Source: RFPW01 sp040401595 (lineage in GTDB: Bacteria; Pseudomonadota; Gammaproteobacteria; Burkholderiales; Burkholderiaceae_E). From it: DNA of 64,000 nucleotides. This document shows positions 61,564 through 64,000 of this stretch, one piece after another. Both the position numbers and the translations under genes were made by a program. Every line of letters begins with the position of its first letter. Position 1 is the first letter of the stretch. The notes beneath the pieces are model-generated. The model made no database searches. It was not told where the DNA came from and was given only the letters and a program-made list of their open reading frames with translations. The DNA lies in contig JBBAOE010000002.1 in NCBI GenBank assembly GCA_040401595.1, positions 177,866 to 241,865 on the forward strand, given 5' to 3'.

Positions 61564-62469
61564 ATGAATAATCTCCCGAACAGCCCGACGAACGCCGCGA
61601 GGACCACCCCTGGAAGCCGTGGCCCGGTCCTGAGTCCGCCGCTACCCAAACGGCCCCTTCCTCCTGCGCCGACGCCGCCATTTGCGGCGCTGCTGAGCGC
61701 GGGTCAGATCAGCGTGCCGGAGTGGATCGGACGCGTGCGGCTGGCGGCGGCATGCCGCCTCATGGCGAAACTGGGTTGGGAAGAACCGCTGATTACGCAA
61801 ATCACCTTGCGGGTCCCGGGAAGCCACGGTGCCGTGATCCTGGTCCCCGCCTTCGGCGTCCCCTTGGCCGAGGTGGGCGTGAGTGATCTCGTGCGGATTG
61901 CACCCGACGGCACAGCCTTTCCGCCTTTGCATGGCGAACGACCCGAGGGTGCGACACCCTCAGTGGACTTGGCCGGCTTGCGTCCTCATCTTGCCCTTTA
62001 CGCTGCCCGCCAGGATGTGCAGTGCGTAGTGCGCATCCATACCCCGGCCGCGCTCGCAGTGGCTTGCCAGGGTGAAGGCTTGCGGATTGACAATGCCTGG
62101 GGAGCACAGCTCGCGGGACGTATCGCGAGCCACGATTTCGGCGGACTCGACTTCGAAGATGCAGAGTGCGCCGATCTTGTCAAAGACCTTGGGGTACGCG
62201 ATGTCCTCATTCTTCGCAGTTATGGTTTCCTGGTTGTCGGTTCCGGACTCGAATCTGCCTGGCACACGCTGTCGGTGCTCGAGCGTTCCTTGGAAGCGCA
62301 GGTGGCGACCGAATCGATGAGCGGTGCGAATGAGCCACTCACCCCGAACATGGCGCGCCGGTGTGCCGAGACCTTCCTGACCCTGGATCCCAGGGTTGTG
62401 GAAATGGGCTTCGATCGCGCCCTTGGAGGCGCCGGGATTCGACTCGTGGATGTACTCACAGGGCACTAA
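61564..62469 (+). CDS. Class II aldolase/adducin-like protein lacking metal ligands
   Basis: About 301 residues from ATG 61564 (the frame is open to 61492). After a Pro-rich N-terminal 40 residues, the adducin-type domain has RLAAACRLMAKLGWEEPLIT and VDLAGLRPHLALYAARQDVQ. In the usual zinc motif HTHT the first His is Arg157 (VVRIHTPAALAV), and in the usual NHG motif the His is Tyr220 (LRSYGFLVVG). Two of the three zinc histidines therefore seem to be lost, so aldolase activity is doubtful; a binding or structural role, or new chemistry, is possible. It follows the ketopantoate-reductase-like gene by 185 bp. Confidence 0.8.
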   Translation: MNNLPNSPTNAARTTPGSRGPVLSPPLPKRPLPPAPTPPFAALLSAGQISVPEWIGRVRLAAACRLMAKLGWEEPLITQITLRVPGSHGAVILVPAFGVPLAEVGVSDLVRIAPDGTAFPPLHGERPEGATPSVDLAGLRPHLALYAARQDVQCVVRIHTPAALAVACQGEGLRIDNAWGAQLAGRIASHDFGGLDFEDAECADLVKDLGVRDVLILRSYGFLVVGSGLESAWHTLSVLERSLEAQVATESMSGANEPLTPNMARRCAETFLTLDPRVVEMGFDRALGGAGIRLVDVLTGH

Positions 62470-62534
62470 AGGGCCTGTACTCGAGGGTCTGTTCTGCAGG
62501 GCCCGCTCTAAAGAGCCCGCTCTGGGCCCTTTAG
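62466..62534 (+). repeat. Inverted repeat after the aldolase-like gene
   Basis: CTAAAGGGCC (62466-62475, containing the stop codon) is complementary to GGCCCTTTAG (62525-62534), enclosing smaller inverted repeats (GCTCT / AGAGC near 62505-62516). It could act as a transcription terminator or protect the 3' end, but no T run follows. Confidence 0.5.
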
Positions 62535-62586
62535 CCGCCGAGTCTTGCAACACAGTCGGCACTGCAAGGCCGCGCCCTTGATCGCC

Positions 62587-62982
62587 CTAACGTGACGGCG
62601 GGGCAGGCGATTGCAGGGATGAGGCCGAAAAGTCTGATCTGGGGCCCTGAGGCATCGCGATCGGAGCCGGTGGCGCCAGATTCGGTGCATCCGGTTGCCG
62701 AGGCGAGGAGGGCGTCAACGGTGTGAAGCCCTGGATCGGGAACGCTGGCCGGGTTAATCGGAATGGGATGCCGGTGTACTTGAACGTTCCATCGGGCAGA
62801 ATCTTTGGCTCTGCCATGCAGCAGCGCATGTCGGCAACAGCACGCTCAGGGACGATGCCCAATAGTAGAGCGAACGCTAGCGTCAAACCACAGGCGAGCA
62901 CATTGCCACGGCTTTGCCAGCTCGATGCCGCGTACAACGGGCTGGCCCTTTCGGGCCTGCTGGCTGCGAAGCTGGGGTTCAC
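62587..62982 (-). CDS. Small proline-rich exported protein
   Basis: Encodes 131 residues from GTG 62982, which overlaps the stop of the upstream hydrolase gene by 4 bases (GTGA), supporting its reality. A hydrophobic segment VLACGLTLAFALLLGIVP (near 29-46) followed by ERAVADM is a likely signal peptide with a rather long N-region. The mature part begins with ADMRCCMAEPKILPDGTFKY and then becomes rich in Pro, Ser and Ala. A double cysteine is present. I do not recognise the family. Confidence 0.6.
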   Translation of the reverse strand: MNPSFAASRPERASPLYAASSWQSRGNVLACGLTLAFALLLGIVPERAVADMRCCMAEPKILPDGTFKYTGIPFRLTRPAFPIQGFTPLTPSSPRQPDAPNLAPPAPIAMPQGPRSDFSASSLQSPAPPSR

Positions 62983-63848
62983 GGCACAGTCGGACGCAGA
63001 CAGAGCGCGATAGCGGCACGCGTCAGGGGGTGACTGGCATTCTGGAGGGCGTCGACCACCGTGAAGTGATCGGTGCCAGGCATCGGGATATCTTCGAGAA
63101 AGTTATTCGGCCAGTGTTGCGCGATGAGCTGATTCTGCCGTTTGAACTCGCTGCTTTCCGATCCGCCCACGGCGGTGATCGCCGGGCATCCCGATTGAGG
63201 CGGTAGGTACGCCGCACTCAGGCGAGCGACCGAGGCAGCGTCGAGTTTCAGGTCGCCATTGACGAACGGAGCCGATAATAGAGGCTCCAGATCGTAGATC
63301 CCGCTGACGAGCAAGGCCGCTTTGGCCAGGTCGGGAGGAAGGTCGGTCGCCCACATTGGCCACTGGGCGCACAGCAGCATCGCCGCGAGATGGGCACCGG
63401 CGGAATGACCGCCGACCGTGATCAGTTCGCGGTCGAATGCGAACGTATCGGTACTGCGGTAGAGCCAGGCGCAGGCCTCCATCAATTGGCGCACGATGTC
63501 CTCAATCGAGACCTGCGGGCAAAGCGCATAGTTCACCACTGCGACATCAATGTGCGCAGCCAGAAAGGGGCCCGCGACCCATGAAAAATCATGCTTGTCG
63601 AGCGAGCGCCAATATCCGCCGTGAATGAAGACGAAGAGCGGCGCGCCGGGGACCCCAGAGCTGAAATAATCCAGCGTCGACCCGTCCGACTCCGCATAGG
63701 CGCAGTGCAGGTGCGTTCCCGGATCGTTCTGATGAATAGTCCGGAATTGTTTGCCCGCGTCGGCCCAGCGCTTGAAAATGGCCGCGTGCTCGGGCACCAG
63801 GACGCGGTTGTTGTATTCGCGTTCGCAGAATTCGACCGAATAGGACAT
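62979..63848 (-). CDS. Alpha/beta hydrolase, arylformamidase-like
   Basis: About 289 residues from ATG 63848 (MSYSVEFCEREYNNR); the frame is open to 63917. The oxyanion motif LFVFIHGGYWRSLDKHDFSW (HGGYW, near 80-99) and nucleophile ITVGGHSAGAHLAAML (GHSAG) are those of esterase/kynurenine-formamidase-like enzymes. The catalytic His is in PMPGTDHFTVVD. N-formylkynurenine hydrolysis is one option, but no kynurenine pathway genes are seen here. It is coupled to the small exported protein downstream. Confidence 0.88.
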   Translation of the reverse strand: MSYSVEFCEREYNNRVLVPEHAAIFKRWADAGKQFRTIHQNDPGTHLHCAYAESDGSTLDYFSSGVPGAPLFVFIHGGYWRSLDKHDFSWVAGPFLAAHIDVAVVNYALCPQVSIEDIVRQLMEACAWLYRSTDTFAFDRELITVGGHSAGAHLAAMLLCAQWPMWATDLPPDLAKAALLVSGIYDLEPLLSAPFVNGDLKLDAASVARLSAAYLPPQSGCPAITAVGGSESSEFKRQNQLIAQHWPNNFLEDIPMPGTDHFTVVDALQNASHPLTRAAIALCLRPTVP

Positions 63849-63935
63849 AGGAGATCTCGCGTGGTGGTCTAACATGGAAACGGCTAAAACCTGCGGGAAG
63901 GCTAGGTCCCCGGCCAATGCTACACTCGTGCGCGA

Positions 63936-64000
63936 GGGCCGATAGCTCAGCTGGGAGAGCGCTGCGTTCGCAATGCAGAGGTCGGGAGTTCGATCCTCCT
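63936..64000 (+). tRNA. tRNA-Ala (anticodon CGC), 3' end outside window
   Basis: The acceptor 5' strand is GGGCCGA (63936-63942), then TA and a D-arm GCTC...GAGC. The anticodon stem CTGCG/TGCAG encloses TTCGCAA, so the anticodon is CGC (reads GCG, Ala). Variable AGGTC and T-arm GGGAGTTCGATCCTCCT follow, and the window ends there, so the 3' acceptor strand is missing. TACACT at 63921-63926 could be the -10 box. Confidence 0.93.

Overview
The window looks like a chromosomal segment of a Burkholderiales-type betaproteobacterium able to fix CO2 by the Calvin-Benson-Bassham (CBB) cycle. The grounds are a red-type (form IC) RuBisCO operon with cbbX and a divergent cbbR, a cysI-DUF934-cysH-cysD-cysN-cobA sulfate assimilation operon, tripartite tricarboxylate transporter (TTT) genes with a Bug-type binding protein, glnS, the pepA-holC-valS order, and high GC throughout. 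No phage, insertion sequence, CRISPR or plasmid gene was seen. One 100-N scaffold gap (33910-34009) sits inside a tandem repeat.

Region 1 (1-22.7 kb) is central carbon metabolism. On the plus strand lie gap (5' cut by the window edge), pgk, pyk and class II fba. On the minus strand lies the autotrophy operon, read as cbbL-cbbS-cbbX-cbbF-cbbP-cbbT-cbbZ-cbbY plus a DUF3833 lipoprotein, with cbbR divergent at 15.4 kb. The operon sits between fba and a tightly coupled purC-purE-purK-tsaC block, followed by ahcY. Together these genes encode carboxylation, RuBisCO repair (CbbX), reduction of 3-phosphoglycerate, much of RuBP regeneration (FBPase, transketolase, PRK) and removal of 2-phosphoglycolate. 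Ribulose-phosphate epimerase and ribose-phosphate isomerase are not in the window.

Region 2 (20.6-32 kb) has a possible phasin-like ORF, a patatin-like phospholipase and 3-hydroxybutyrate dehydrogenase, which suggests polyhydroxybutyrate or lipid turnover. It then has a cysB-type regulator and the divergent sulfate assimilation operon. CysH has the cysteine pattern of an APS reductase and no cysC is present, so sulfate -> APS -> sulfite -> sulfide is self-consistent. CobA here and the CbiX-like chelatase at 59.6 kb could help supply siroheme.

Region 3 (32-48.4 kb) is more accessory. It holds a PaaK-like adenylate-forming ligase with an apparent one-base frameshift, and 510 bp of structured repeats (two related palindromes with covarying stems, a 20-bp tandem array and the gap). 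It also holds a TPP-dependent enzyme, msrA, a Bug protein-pdxH-hypothetical run, a DUF3108 protein, a metallo-beta-lactamase-fold hydrolase, glnS, FKBP, and a tctB-tctA-dehydrogenase cluster next to a CaiB-type CoA transferase. Two distant paralogues (1782-2993 and 36607-37797) look like members of one uncharacterised family.

Region 4 (48.5-64 kb) is housekeeping: alaS (behind a possible leader ORF), tusA, valS-holC-pepA, divergent lptF-lptG, and cbiX. It continues with a ketopantoate-reductase-like gene behind a structured leader and strong terminator, a class II aldolase-like protein lacking two metal ligands, an alpha/beta hydrolase coupled to a small exported protein, and a tRNA-Ala cut by the window end. 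The most unusual signals are the covarying palindromes with the tandem array (33.6-34.1 kb), the terminator-ended leader at 60.1-60.3 kb, the ligase frameshift, the two paralogous unknown proteins, and the ligand-depleted aldolase homologue.
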